Source of the DNA: Kosakonia sp. SMBL-WEM22 | GTDB lineage: Bacteria; Pseudomonadota; Gammaproteobacteria; Enterobacterales; Enterobacteriaceae | Direction: 5' to 3' | Length of the DNA: 64,000 bases | NCBI RefSeq assembly: GCF_014490785.1 | Contig: NZ_CP051488.1 | Location: 3,348,001-3,412,000, forward strand | In this document: piece by piece, positions 42,998-51,679 of the stretch | Numbering within the stretch: the first letter of the stretch is position 1 | Layout of the letters: the number at the start of each line of letters is the position of its first letter | Made by a program: the position numbers and the translations under genes | Notes under the pieces: model-generated | Databases searched by the model: none | What the model saw: the letters and a program-made list of their open reading frames with translations, nothing else | Told to the model about the DNA's origin: nothing

Positions 42998-43570
42998 TTG
43001 ACCAGGTCGCAAAAAATCCGCCTCTGCGTACTCGCTCTGCTGGTGCTGCTATGGGCGCTGTGGATGTGGGAGAGCACCCGGCTGGGCGTCACGGTCTTTA
43101 TGCGTGACGATGCGCCCGATACGCCACGTCTGCTGGTGATTGCCCTGCTGGCTGGCCTCTGGTGTGGCTGGCGCAGGGCGGTACACGGTGAGGGGAGCGC
43201 GTTTAAGGCATTAGCCCCGTGGCAACTTTTCCTCTGCGTTGCGGCATTTGTTGGCGTCACGCTGCTCAATGTCCCGGAGGGCTGGGTGCGCCTGACGGCA
43301 GGCGAAACGGTACAGAGCGACGTCACCTTTCGCCTCACCTATCCCGGTCCTTCGCTTGGGCGCAAAAGCCACTGTGAAGCAGGCCTGCGCATTGATGATG
43401 CGTGGCTCGGGCGGTTGGTTACGCTCTGCACTCACACAGAGAGCGTGCCGCGCGACGCCAGCTCGGTGCAGGTTGAAAAGCGGACCGCCGCTCGCGGTGC
43501 CTGGTTTACCCGCTACCGCTTTATGACCGATAGCGGCAAAGCTTATGCCTGGCAGCCTACGACCCCCTAA
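42998..43570 (+). CDS. Uncharacterised membrane protein, paralogue A
   Basis: A 190-residue protein I do not recognise. I chose the TTG at 42998 because AAAAGGG lies 6 bases upstream and the result (TRSQKIRLCVLALL) aligns with the paralogue; the frame is open back to 42935 right after yfcH. It has three predicted membrane helices (about 6-25, 44-60, 75-92), then a domain of about 95 residues beginning PEGWVRLTAGETVQSDVTF, with cysteines C126 and C144 eighteen apart. The same layout recurs at 44123-44707, so a duplication with an acetyltransferase between is likely. The function is unknown. Confidence 0.7.
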   Translation: MTRSQKIRLCVLALLVLLWALWMWESTRLGVTVFMRDDAPDTPRLLVIALLAGLWCGWRRAVHGEGSAFKALAPWQLFLCVAAFVGVTLLNVPEGWVRLTAGETVQSDVTFRLTYPGPSLGRKSHCEAGLRIDDAWLGRLVTLCTHTESVPRDASSVQVEKRTAARGAWFTRYRFMTDSGKAYAWQPTTP

Positions 43571-43638
43571 TATTTGTGGCAGCCGCGCGCGCTTTTCCGG
43601 TGCTAAGCTGCTTCGTTTGATTTTCACAAGGACGCGTA

Positions 43639-44136
43639 ATGACGTTGCAGACTCCCCGTTTTACCCTGACGCCATTTCAGGCTTCTGACTGGCCCTTCTT
43701 TTTGCAGATACGACAAGATAAAAGCGTGATGCGCTATATGGCGGAGATCGCTTCTGAAAGCCAGATCCGCACCCTGTTTGAAGACCGGCTTAACGATGCG
43801 AATGCCTTTGTGATCCGCGATGAGCAAGGCCAAGCGATCGGCGATGTCGGCCTGCGTCCGAGCCAGCATCTTTTGCAGGAAGCCGACATCGGCTACTCGA
43901 TCCTGCCTGAGGCGCAGGGCCGGGGCGTGGCCTCAGAAGTGGTCGCCGCCCTGTGCGATTTCGCCTTTACCCAGCGCAATATTCACGCCCTTAATGCCTG
44001 GGTGCTGTCCGATAACCTCGGTTCGGTGCGGGTGCTGGAGAAGAGCGGCTTCACCCGCGTACAAGTGCTGGAGCAGGCCTATTTGCTGCGCGGGAAATAT
44101 TATGACGACTGGATCTATCGCCGTGAAAAACGTTAA
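43639..44136 (+). CDS. GNAT family N-acetyltransferase, RimJ/RimL-like
   Basis: A 165-residue acetyltransferase of the RimJ/RimL subgroup. The start LQTPRFTLTPFQASDWPFF and the acetyl-CoA loop ILPEAQGRGVASEVV (Q-G-R-G-V-A) are typical, as is NIHALNAWVLSDNLGSVRVL. AAGGA lies 6 bases before the ATG. It sits between two paralogous membrane-protein genes and overlaps the second by 14 bases, suggesting co-expression. The substrate is unknown. Confidence 0.88.
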   Translation: MTLQTPRFTLTPFQASDWPFFLQIRQDKSVMRYMAEIASESQIRTLFEDRLNDANAFVIRDEQGQAIGDVGLRPSQHLLQEADIGYSILPEAQGRGVASEVVAALCDFAFTQRNIHALNAWVLSDNLGSVRVLEKSGFTRVQVLEQAYLLRGKYYDDWIYRREKR

Positions 44137-44707
44137 ACGGCTATTGCGATCGGGGAGAGTCGTGCTCACCTTGTGCGTGCTCTTTTTCTTTCTGTGGCTG
44201 ATATGGCTGCTATATGCCATCGGCCTTGGCAACCGGGTCTATCTGCAAGCAGGCGCACCGGATACCTGGGTGGTTTTGATCGTTGCCGTGGTGTTAAGTC
44301 TGCTGATCATCTGGCGTATCCCGTTTATCACCAGACTGCGCAGTAAGCTGATCGGCTTTGTGGCTCTCTTTATGTATTGCATTGCAACGCTGTGGAATGC
44401 GCCGGAAGCGTGGGTCAAGTTTACCGCCAGCGAGATTGTACAGAGCGAGGTAACGTTTACCATCGGCCACCCTGGCCCACCTATTAGCCGGGCCAGCCGC
44501 TGCCCGGCGGGGCTGCGCTTTTATGATGCGTGGTTAAACCGCCCGGTTGAAATCTGCACCCGCGACGTGCTTGTACCGCCCGGCGCGCGAACGGTTCAGC
44601 TTGAGAAGCGCCTCTCCGCACGTGGCGCGATATTTACCCATTACCGTTTTATTTCCGCCTCGGGCATTCCGCAAGGCTGGTGGCCGGTTAATCGCCCGGA
44701 TAAGTGA
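44123..44707 (+). CDS. Uncharacterised membrane protein, paralogue B
   Basis: A 194-residue protein beginning at a GTG that overlaps the end of the acetyltransferase gene. A second GTG at 44162 has a better ribosome site (GGGGAG) but would remove the basic N-terminus. It has three predicted helices (about 12-34, 48-66, 76-92) and a C-terminal domain AWVKFTASEIVQSEVTF to VNRPDK, with C127 and C145 spaced exactly as in paralogue A. Alignment with A runs through the whole length (NxPExWV, VQSxVTF, PGP, AGLR, DAWL, EKR, ARGA, FTxYRF). The membrane side of the cysteines is probably periplasmic. I do not know the family. Confidence 0.7.
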   Translation: MKNVKRLLRSGRVVLTLCVLFFFLWLIWLLYAIGLGNRVYLQAGAPDTWVVLIVAVVLSLLIIWRIPFITRLRSKLIGFVALFMYCIATLWNAPEAWVKFTASEIVQSEVTFTIGHPGPPISRASRCPAGLRFYDAWLNRPVEICTRDVLVPPGARTVQLEKRLSARGAIFTHYRFISASGIPQGWWPVNRPDK

Positions 44708-44724
44708 TATTGCGACGGCGCAGT

Positions 44725-44952
44725 GCCGGATGGCGGCTTTCGCCTTATCCGGCCTACGACAGCCTTCCCCATGGACTGATAAGCGCAGCGCCATCAGGCA
44801 GAGAGTTAGCCTTACCCGGCCAGCAACAGCACTCTCCCGTAGGCCTGATAAGCGTAGCGCCATCAGGCAGAGAGTGCCGGATGGCAGCGTTCGCCTTATC
44901 CGGCCTACAACAGCACTCCCCCCAGAACTGATAAGCGGAGCGCCATCAGGCA
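44725..44952. repeat. Cluster of six REP units (BIME)
   Basis: Units at 44725-44757, 44776-44800, about 44806-44822 (degenerate), 44839-44869, 44876-44908 and 44928-44952 alternate in orientation. Two share GCCGGATGGC...CCTTATCCGGCCTAC; three share CTGATAAGCG...GCGCCATCAGGCA. They fill the gap between paralogue B and the convergent hisP, and probably act as 3' mRNA barriers or gyrase/IHF-binding BIME. Confidence 0.88.
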
Positions 44953-44960
44953 GTCATGGC

Positions 44961-45734
44961 TTACTTCAGCGATCCCTTGAGAAATTGCTGCAAGCGCAGG
45001 CTTTTCGGGTTGCCGAACAGCTCATCCGGCGTTCCCTCCTCTTCAATTTTGCCCTGATGGAGGAAGATCACATGGCTTGAAACATCGCGGGCGAAACCCA
45101 TTTCGTGGGTCACCACCACCATGGTTTTCCCCTCTTCTGCCAACTTCTGCATAATGCGCAATACTTCACCCACCAGCTCTGGATCGAGAGCTGAGGTTGG
45201 TTCATCGAACAGCAGCACTTCCGGCTCCATCGCCAGCGCACGGGCAATCGACACACGCTGCTGCTGGCCGCCGGAGAGATGCACCGGGTACTTTATCTGC
45301 TGCATCGCATCGATGCCCACTTTCGCCAGATATTTCACCGCCCGCTCGCGCGCTTCCTGCTTGCTCAACCCCAGCACCTGAATCGGTGCTTCCATCACGT
45401 TCTCCAGCACCGTCATGTGGCTCCACAAGTTGAAGTGCTGGAATACCATCGTCAGGCGCGTACGCAGCAGGCGCAGCTGATGCTTATCGGCCACTTTCAG
45501 CTGACCATCTTTGTCGCGCACCAGATTGATATTCTGCCCGCTCACCACAATGGTGCCTTCGCTCGGCTTCTCCAGGAAGTTAATGCAGCGCAGGAAGGTG
45601 CTTTTGCCGGAGCCGGAGGAGCCGATGATGCTGATCACATCTCCGGCGTTAGCCTGCAACGACACACCCTTCAGAACTTCATGCTCGCCGTAGCGCTTAT
45701 GCAGATCGGTAACGTTTAATTTATTCTCAGACAT
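44961..45734 (-). CDS. hisP: Histidine/lysine-arginine-ornithine ABC transporter ATPase
   Basis: ATP-binding subunit of the HisJ/ArgT-dependent importer, 257 residues. Walker A GSSGSGKST at 38-46, Q-loop at about 99, signature LSGGQQQR at 153-160, Walker B LLFDEP at 174-179, and the switch histidine in VVTHEMGF. It works as a dimer on HisQM at the inner membrane. It is the last gene of the transporter operon, 7 bases after hisM. Confidence 0.97.
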   Translation of the reverse strand: MSENKLNVTDLHKRYGEHEVLKGVSLQANAGDVISIIGSSGSGKSTFLRCINFLEKPSEGTIVVSGQNINLVRDKDGQLKVADKHQLRLLRTRLTMVFQHFNLWSHMTVLENVMEAPIQVLGLSKQEARERAVKYLAKVGIDAMQQIKYPVHLSGGQQQRVSIARALAMEPEVLLFDEPTSALDPELVGEVLRIMQKLAEEGKTMVVVTHEMGFARDVSSHVIFLHQGKIEEEGTPDELFGNPKSLRLQQFLKGSLK

Positions 45735-45741
45735 CGTGCTC

Positions 45742-46458
45742 TCAGTGCGTCGAAGAGGGCTTCATATGCTGTAAAAAGCGCTTTTCCGCGCGGCGGAAGA
45801 GGCTAATCAGGACATACGAAATAATGAGATAGAGCACCGCCGCAATACCAAACGCCGTAAAGGGCTGGTAGGTGGCGGAGTTAATATCACGGGCGATTTT
45901 CAGCAGATCCGGCACCGTCGCGGTAAAGGCCAGCGCCGTGGAGTGCAGCATCAGGATCACCTCGTTACTGTAGGCCGGCAGCGCGATACGCAGCGCCGAA
46001 GGCAAAATAATGCAGCGGTACATCTTAAAGGATGAGAAGCCATACGCCCGCGCCGCCTCAATTTCGCCGTGCGGCACCGAACGAATCGCCCCGGCAAAAA
46101 TCTCGGTGGTGTAAGCGCAGGTGTTGAGCGTCAGCGCCAGCACCGTGCAGTTGAGGCCGCTGCGGAAAAAGGCGTTAAGCAGCTCGGTGCCTTTCACGAT
46201 CTCCAGCGTGTACATGCCGGAGTAGAAGACCAGTAGCTGCACATAGAGCGGCGTGCCGCGAAAGATATAGGTGAATAACCAGATCGGGAAACAGATAAAT
46301 TTGTTACTGGAGACGCGGCCGATAGCAAGAAACAGCGCCAGAATGCCGCCCATTACCACGGAAGCGATCAGCAGCCAGAGGGTGATCGCCACGCCGGTAA
46401 TGCGGTAGCCATCGCTCCAGAGCAGGGATTGCCAGTACTCCTGAATAATCTCAATCAC
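45742..46458 (-). CDS. hisM: Histidine/LAO ABC transporter permease HisM
   Basis: A 238-residue inner membrane permease with about five helices. The cytoplasmic EAA loop that docks on HisP is seen in GEIEAARAYGFSSFKMYR. It pairs with HisQ. It overlaps hisQ by 4 bases. Confidence 0.97.
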   Translation of the reverse strand: MIEIIQEYWQSLLWSDGYRITGVAITLWLLIASVVMGGILALFLAIGRVSSNKFICFPIWLFTYIFRGTPLYVQLLVFYSGMYTLEIVKGTELLNAFFRSGLNCTVLALTLNTCAYTTEIFAGAIRSVPHGEIEAARAYGFSSFKMYRCIILPSALRIALPAYSNEVILMLHSTALAFTATVPDLLKIARDINSATYQPFTAFGIAAVLYLIISYVLISLFRRAEKRFLQHMKPSSTH

Positions 46459-47141
46459 AGGTCGGCCCTCTTCACACCCACCGAGTAGCGGCGTTCAAGC
46501 AGCAGCAGGACGCCGTTGGAGGCCGTGGTAAAAATGAGATAGATCGCGCCGCAGATTATGGCGAAGTAGAACGGCTCCCAGGTGCTTTTGCCGGCGAGCT
46601 GGGTCGCTTTTACCACATCTTCCAGTCCCAGTAAGGAGACCAGCGCCGTCGCTTTCAGGATCACCTGCCAGTTGTTACCAATCCCCGGCAGCGCAAAACG
46701 CATCATCGCCGGGAACAGAATACGGCGGAACACCTGGCGGCCGGTAAAGCCAAACGCCGTCGCCGCTTCAATCTGCCCTTTCGGCACCGCCATAAAGGCA
46801 CCGCGAAAGGTTTCGGTAAAGTAAGCGCCGTAAATAAAGCCGAGGGTGATGATACCGGCCACCATCGGATCGATATCCAGCTGCGCCATGCCGAGCGCGT
46901 CGGTGATGGCGTTAAGGGCAATTTGCAGACCGTAGAAGATAAGCAGCATTAGCACCAAATCGGGCACGCCGCGAATAAGGGTGGTGTAACCTTCAAAAAT
47001 CAGCGCCAGTGCACGGCTTTTGGAAAGCTTCGCGCCCGCGCCCGCAAGGCCAATCAGCACCGCCAGCACCACCGAGCTGAGCGCCAGCTCGAGGGTCACC
47101 AGCGCGCCCTGGAATATCACTTGAGAAAACCCGTGCAGCAT
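46455..47141 (-). CDS. hisQ: Histidine/LAO ABC transporter permease HisQ
   Basis: A 228-residue permease from MLHGFSQVIFQGALV at 47141, the E. coli length. The frame is open 22 codons upstream through the intercistronic hairpin, which argues for the internal ATG. The EAA loop is GQIEAATAFGFTGRQVFRR. It forms the membrane channel with HisM. Confidence 0.97.
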   Translation of the reverse strand: MLHGFSQVIFQGALVTLELALSSVVLAVLIGLAGAGAKLSKSRALALIFEGYTTLIRGVPDLVLMLLIFYGLQIALNAITDALGMAQLDIDPMVAGIITLGFIYGAYFTETFRGAFMAVPKGQIEAATAFGFTGRQVFRRILFPAMMRFALPGIGNNWQVILKATALVSLLGLEDVVKATQLAGKSTWEPFYFAIICGAIYLIFTTASNGVLLLLERRYSVGVKRADL

Positions 47142-47181
47142 GCAGCCTGTCCTGTCGTGTGTGGTGTTTGCCGTGTCTCTT

Positions 47182-47201
47182 CCCCTCCCTTGCGGGAGGG
47201 G
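47182..47201 (-). terminator. Intercistronic hairpin hisJ-hisQ
   Basis: CCCCTCCC and GGGAGGGG form a strong 8-bp stem with a 4-base loop just upstream of hisQ. In E. coli and Salmonella a stem structure at this place lowers permease expression relative to the abundant binding protein; this one would do the same. Confidence 0.75.
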
Positions 47202-47224
47202 TCGCACGTTAGTGTTGTGTGGGA

Positions 47225-48007
47225 TTAACCACCGTAAACATTAAAATCGAAATACTTTTTCGCCAGCTTGTCGTAGGTGCCATCAGCGCGCATCTCGGCG
47301 AAGGCTTTATTCAGTGCGTCGCGCAGTTCGCTATCGCCTTTACGCACGCCCATACCGGTGCCGACGCCAAACAGCTTCTCATCTTTAATCGACGGCCCGC
47401 CGAATTTGTAGGCTTTGCCCATCGGGGTTTTGAGGAAACCTTCGCTGGCGGCTACTTCATCCTGGAACGCGGCGTCAATGCGGCCTGCGGTCAGGTCGGC
47501 GTAGATATTGTCCTGCCCCTGATAGGAGACGATTTCAACCCCTTTCGGCGCCCAGTGAACATTACCGTAGGTCTCCTGGGTGGTGCCCTGCAGCACGCCG
47601 ATGCGTTTGCCTTTCAGCTTCTCCAGCGCCGGCTGAATGTCAGAATCTTTTGCTACCACCAGGCGGGAATCTGCCGCGTAGAGCTTGTCGGTGAAGTCAA
47701 TCTCCTGCTGGCGCTTTTCGGTGATCGACAGCGAGGACATAATCGCGTCGATTTTCTTCGCTTTTAAAGATGGGATCAGCGCGTCCAGTGGGTTCTCAAC
47801 GAACACACACTGCGTATTAATGCGCTTACAGAGCTCTTTTGCCAGATCGATATCAAAACCAACCAACTCACCCTGCGCATTTTTTGATTCAAACGGGGCA
47901 TAAGTGGGATCGGTACCAATACGTAATTTTTGTGGGATAGCAGCAAATACAGTAGAGACGCTGGAAACAGCGAGCACCAGAGAAAGGGAGAGCACTAATT
48001 TTTTCAT
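47225..48007 (-). CDS. hisJ: Histidine-binding periplasmic protein HisJ
   Basis: A 260-residue periplasmic solute-binding protein for histidine. The signal peptide MKKLVLSLSLVLAVSSVSTVFA is cleaved before AIPQKLRIGTDPTYAPFES. Ligand-site stretches SSLSITEKRQQEIDFT and QGTTQETYG are visible. The ATG at 48007 is chosen to match E. coli; one ATG immediately before it could also serve. It delivers ligand to HisQMP. Confidence 0.96.
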   Translation of the reverse strand: MKKLVLSLSLVLAVSSVSTVFAAIPQKLRIGTDPTYAPFESKNAQGELVGFDIDLAKELCKRINTQCVFVENPLDALIPSLKAKKIDAIMSSLSITEKRQQEIDFTDKLYAADSRLVVAKDSDIQPALEKLKGKRIGVLQGTTQETYGNVHWAPKGVEIVSYQGQDNIYADLTAGRIDAAFQDEVAASEGFLKTPMGKAYKFGGPSIKDEKLFGVGTGMGVRKGDSELRDALNKAFAEMRADGTYDKLAKKYFDFNVYGG

Positions 48008-48270
48008 CATTATCCTCAACAGACTGTCTTTCCTAAGGGAATTCTCACAACTTAACGGTGTGTTATCGTGCCATCATCTCCCCCGGCAAGGCAAAAGATA
48101 AACGCGGCAGGATAACTTTTTTTGCAATATGAATGCGTAACTATGCAGCCTTGCACTATTGTGATGCTGCCACTGCACCACGCTGGAACACACCGCTTGT
48201 TGCACCATGCCGCGAAAGGCGCATGGCGCACCGTTTTCCCTCACGGCCCGCTGGCGCAGGCCGTACAGCC

Positions 48271-49053
48271 TTACTCGCCGTAGACGTTAAAGTCGAAATA
48301 CTTTTTGGCAAGCTTGTCGTAGGTGCCATCTTTACGCAGCTCGGTAAAGGCTTTATCGAACGCCGCTTTCAGCTCGGTATCATCTTTACGCAGGCCAATC
48401 CCGGTGCCGTCGCCAAAGAACTTTTTGTCTTTCACCGACGGGCCTGCAAAGGCAAACTCTTTGCCCGCAGGCTGTTTCAGGAAGCCTTCGCTGGCAGCCA
48501 CTTCATCCTGGAATGCGGCGTCGAGGCGACCGGCAGTCAGGTCAGAGTAAATCTGATCCTGGTTCTGATAGGCCACCACGTCGATGCCTTTACTGCGCCA
48601 GTTATCGTTGGCATAACCTTCCTGCGTCGAGCCTTGCAGCACGCCGACATGTTTACCTTTCAGCGACTCCAGTGTCGGTTTGATGGGTGAGCCTTTGGCG
48701 GCAATCAGGCGTGAATCCGCCGCGTAGAGCTTTTCGGAGAAAGCAATCTCCTGCTGGCGTTTTTCGGTAATGGAGAGCGACGAGATAATGGCGTCAATCT
48801 TCTTCGCTTTCAGAGAGGGGATCAGGGCATCAAAATCGCTGCCGACCCAGGTGCATTTCACCTGCATGCGTTTGCACATCTCATTACCAAGATCGATATC
48901 AAAGCCCACAAACTCCCCTTTCGCATCTTTCGAGGAGAAAGGTGCGTAGGTGGCATCGGTGCCAATACGGACTGTCTGGGGAAGCGCTGCATAAACGCTG
49001 GCGGTGGCGGAGAGCCCCAGCAGTAAAGACAGAGCGAGGACCGTCTTCTTCAT
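48271..49053 (-). CDS. argT: Lysine-arginine-ornithine-binding periplasmic protein ArgT
   Basis: A 260-residue paralogue of HisJ that binds lysine, arginine and ornithine and uses the same HisQMP channel. The signal peptide ends near SVYAALPQTVRIG; SSLSITEKRQQEIAFS and QGSTQEGYA line the ligand pocket. A sigma-54 promoter upstream ties it to nitrogen control. A 263-base gap with no gene separates it from hisJ. Confidence 0.96.
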   Translation of the reverse strand: MKKTVLALSLLLGLSATASVYAALPQTVRIGTDATYAPFSSKDAKGEFVGFDIDLGNEMCKRMQVKCTWVGSDFDALIPSLKAKKIDAIISSLSITEKRQQEIAFSEKLYAADSRLIAAKGSPIKPTLESLKGKHVGVLQGSTQEGYANDNWRSKGIDVVAYQNQDQIYSDLTAGRLDAAFQDEVAASEGFLKQPAGKEFAFAGPSVKDKKFFGDGTGIGLRKDDTELKAAFDKAFTELRKDGTYDKLAKKYFDFNVYGE

Positions 49054-49114
49054 ACATTACCCTCAAATGTGCTGTTTTTTTATTGTGTCGTGTGTTGTGT
49101 TGCAGCCAGTAGCC

Positions 49115-49131
49115 TTGCACGTCTTATGCCA
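49115..49131 (-). promoter_or_regulatory. Predicted sigma-54 promoter of argT
   Basis: On the minus strand TGGCAT (49126-49131) and GTGCA (49116-49120) place the invariant GG and GC exactly 10 bases apart, as in the TGGCAC-N5-TTGCA consensus. It is about 60 bases upstream of the argT start. In Salmonella argT is known to be NtrC/sigma-54 dependent. Confidence 0.75.
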
Positions 49132-49321
49132 CTTTCCCGGCAATAAACTAATAGGGCGCGGTAATTGTTAATAAAACGTTGCAGATTGACCGTTGTGATG
49201 AAAGATAGCAGGTCTGCGGAACGAACCGCAGCAGTAAACGGGGGAAAGAAGGATTAAATGTTGAGGATATGATCGCGCTTACAAAATTGCCCTAAAAAAG
49301 CGCATCGGGCGATACGTTGCA

Positions 49322-49903
49322 CTATTTTGCAGCATCGCCGCCCTGCCAGCGAGCAAAAAGATCTTCCGGCAGTTCGATATCAAACTGATCCACAACGCGG
49401 TTGACGGTCTGATCAACTATATCCATCACGCTTTGCGGGCGATGATAAAATGCGGGCACCGGCGGCATGATCACCGCACCGAGTTCCGCCGCCTGGGTCA
49501 TCAGGCGCAAGTGGCCGAGATGCAGCGGCGTTTCACGCACGCAGAGCACCAGCGGGCGACGCTCTTTCAGCACCACGTCTGCAGCGCGCGTCAGCAGCCC
49601 ATCGGTGTAGCTGTGAACAATGCCGGATAAGGTTTTGATAGAGCACGGCAGAATCACCATGCCTGCGGTTTTGAACGAGCCAGAGGAGATGTTGGCGGCG
49701 ATATCGCGGGCGTCATGCACCACGTTTGCCAGCGCCTGCACATCGCGCAGAGAGTAGTCGGTTTCAAGAGAGAGCGTTTGCCGGGCGGCCTGGCTCATCA
49801 CCAGATGGGTCTCAACTTCCGCGACATCGCGCAGCACCTGTAACAGGCGTACGCCATAAATTGCGCCACTGGCGCCGGAAATGCCCACAATCAGTCGTTT
49901 CAT
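49322..49903 (-). CDS. ubiX: Flavin prenyltransferase UbiX
   Basis: Makes the prenylated FMN cofactor used by the UbiD decarboxylase in ubiquinone synthesis. The 193-residue protein begins MKRLIVGISGASGAIYG, the flavin-binding segment, and has SGSFKTAGMVILPCSIKTL and PLHLGHLRLM. A GTG four codons earlier (49915) is a possible alternative start. It lies downstream of purF. Confidence 0.96.
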   Translation of the reverse strand: MKRLIVGISGASGAIYGVRLLQVLRDVAEVETHLVMSQAARQTLSLETDYSLRDVQALANVVHDARDIAANISSGSFKTAGMVILPCSIKTLSGIVHSYTDGLLTRAADVVLKERRPLVLCVRETPLHLGHLRLMTQAAELGAVIMPPVPAFYHRPQSVMDIVDQTVNRVVDQFDIELPEDLFARWQGGDAAK

Positions 49904-49968
49904 CTGCTTATCCACCCGCTAACATAAGCGCAAACTTTGCCTGATTATAGAGGGTGTTGCAACAAGTT

Positions 49969-49990
49969 GCGCCCCTCATGCGAGGGGCGC
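49969..49990. terminator. Perfect hairpin between purF and ubiX
   Basis: GCGCCCCTC and GAGGGGCGC form a 9-bp GC-rich stem with a 4-base loop seven bases after the purF stop. There is no clear T-run, so it may attenuate rather than end transcription. Confidence 0.6.
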
Positions 49991-49997
49991 GGCGGGA

Positions 49998-51515
49998 TTA
50001 GCCTTCGTTGTGCATCTCTAAGCTTTCAACTTCGTTCTGCAGCTGTACCGCTTTGGCATCGTCATTACGCAGCGAGTCGAGGTAATCGAGGTACTGCTGA
50101 TCGACATCTTTGGTGACATAAACACCGTTAAATACCGAGCACTCGAACTGCTGAATGTCCGGGTTCTCTGCGCGTACGGCGTCAATCAGATCGTTGAGAT
50201 CCTGGAAAATCAGCCCGTCTGCGCCGATGATCTGGCGGATTTCATCCACTTCACGACCGTGGGCAATCAGCTCATTGGCGGTCGGCATATCAATGCCGTA
50301 GACATTCGGGAAGCGAATTTCCGGTGCCGCGGAAGCGAGATACACCTTCTTCGCCCCGGCTTCGCGCGCCATCTCGATAATCTGCTCCGAGGTGGTGCCG
50401 CGCACGATGGAGTCATCCACCAGCAGCACGTTCTTGTCGCGGAACTCGGCACGGTTGGCGTTCAGTTTGCGGCGCACCGATTTACGGCGCAACTGCTGGC
50501 CCGGCATGATAAAGGTGCGGCCAACGTAGCGGTTTTTCACAAAACCCTGACGGTAAGGCTTGTCCAGAATGCGGGCGATCTCCAGCGCGATATCGCAGGA
50601 GGTTTCCGGGATCGGAATCACCACGTCGATATCGAGATCTTCCCACTCGCGGGCGATCTTTTCACCGAGCTTCATGCCCATATTGACGCGGGCGCTGTAG
50701 ACGGAAATTTTGTCGATAAAGGAGTCCGGGCGCGCAAAGTAGACGTACTCGAACAGGCACGGGTTGCTGACCGGATTTTCCGCGCACTGGCGGCTGTATA
50801 GCTGCCCTTTTTCGGTGATATAAACCGCTTCACCTGGTGCGACATCGCGCAGGAACTCAAAGCCCAGCGTATCAAGCGCCACGCTCTCGGAGGCCACCAT
50901 ATATTCGGTGCGACCATCGCCCAGTTCGCGCTTGCCCAGCACCAGCGGACGAATGCCGTTCGGGTCGCGGAAGGCGACCATGCCGTGACCAATAATCATC
51001 GCCACGCAGGCGAAGGCACCGCGGATCTGACGGTTGGTCGCGGCAATCGCGGCGAAAACGTTATCCGCTTCGAGCGGATAGTGACGGAAGTTATCCAGCT
51101 CGCTGGCGAAAATATTGAGCAGGATTTCAGAATCAGAGGTGGTGTTAATGTGGCGACGCTTCTCTTCGAACAGCTTTTTACGCAGTTCGTGCGCGTTGGT
51201 CAGGTTACCATTATGCGCAAGCGTGATGCCGTACGGGGAGTTAACGTAAAAGGGTTGCGCTTCTGAAGCGCTGGAACTGCCCGCGGTGGGGTAACGCACG
51301 TGGCCAATCCCCATATTGCCCTGCAGGCGCTGCATATGGCGGGCTTCGAATACATCATTCACCATGCCATTCGCTTTACGCAGACGGAAACAGTTATTGG
51401 CATCAATGGTAATGATGCCCGCTGCATCCTGCCCACGGTGCTGCAGCACCGACAACGCGTCATAAATCGACTGGTTTACCGGCATGAAACCGGCGATACC
51501 GACAATACCGCACAT
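49998..51515 (-). CDS. purF: Amidophosphoribosyltransferase
   Basis: First enzyme of purine synthesis: PRPP plus glutamine to phosphoribosylamine. The 505-residue protein has an N-terminal Ntn glutaminase with nucleophile C2 (MCGIVGIAG, so the Met must be removed) and a C-terminal phosphoribosyltransferase domain with the PRPP loop VLLVDDSIVRGTT. It is in an operon with cvpA under a PurR box. Confidence 0.97.
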   Translation of the reverse strand: MCGIVGIAGFMPVNQSIYDALSVLQHRGQDAAGIITIDANNCFRLRKANGMVNDVFEARHMQRLQGNMGIGHVRYPTAGSSSASEAQPFYVNSPYGITLAHNGNLTNAHELRKKLFEEKRRHINTTSDSEILLNIFASELDNFRHYPLEADNVFAAIAATNRQIRGAFACVAMIIGHGMVAFRDPNGIRPLVLGKRELGDGRTEYMVASESVALDTLGFEFLRDVAPGEAVYITEKGQLYSRQCAENPVSNPCLFEYVYFARPDSFIDKISVYSARVNMGMKLGEKIAREWEDLDIDVVIPIPETSCDIALEIARILDKPYRQGFVKNRYVGRTFIMPGQQLRRKSVRRKLNANRAEFRDKNVLLVDDSIVRGTTSEQIIEMAREAGAKKVYLASAAPEIRFPNVYGIDMPTANELIAHGREVDEIRQIIGADGLIFQDLNDLIDAVRAENPDIQQFECSVFNGVYVTKDVDQQYLDYLDSLRNDDAKAVQLQNEVESLEMHNEG

Positions 51516-51679
51516 ACGTCTTTTCCTCGTTAAGAGCTTGGTTTACCAGACGTAATCTCAAATACCATTGAACACTGCCACGCGCGACAACCGGAGCCTA
51601 CAGGATTGTCAGCACTGACCTGGTTCAAATTGGCGAGAAAACAGCCTGTTAAACCAAACTCTAAGCCACATCTCAGGGC

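Noticed and set aside
43820..44122. A 295-codon frame starting at 43820 as the gene for membrane paralogue B
   Set aside because: Its first 101 codons lie out of frame inside the GNAT acetyltransferase gene and have no similarity to paralogue A. The real start is most likely the GTG at 44123.
48008..48270. A GG-N10-GC match upstream of hisJ as a sigma-54 promoter
   Set aside because: The surrounding bases do not fit TGGCAC/TTGCA, and hisJ in relatives uses a sigma-70 promoter. Chance match.
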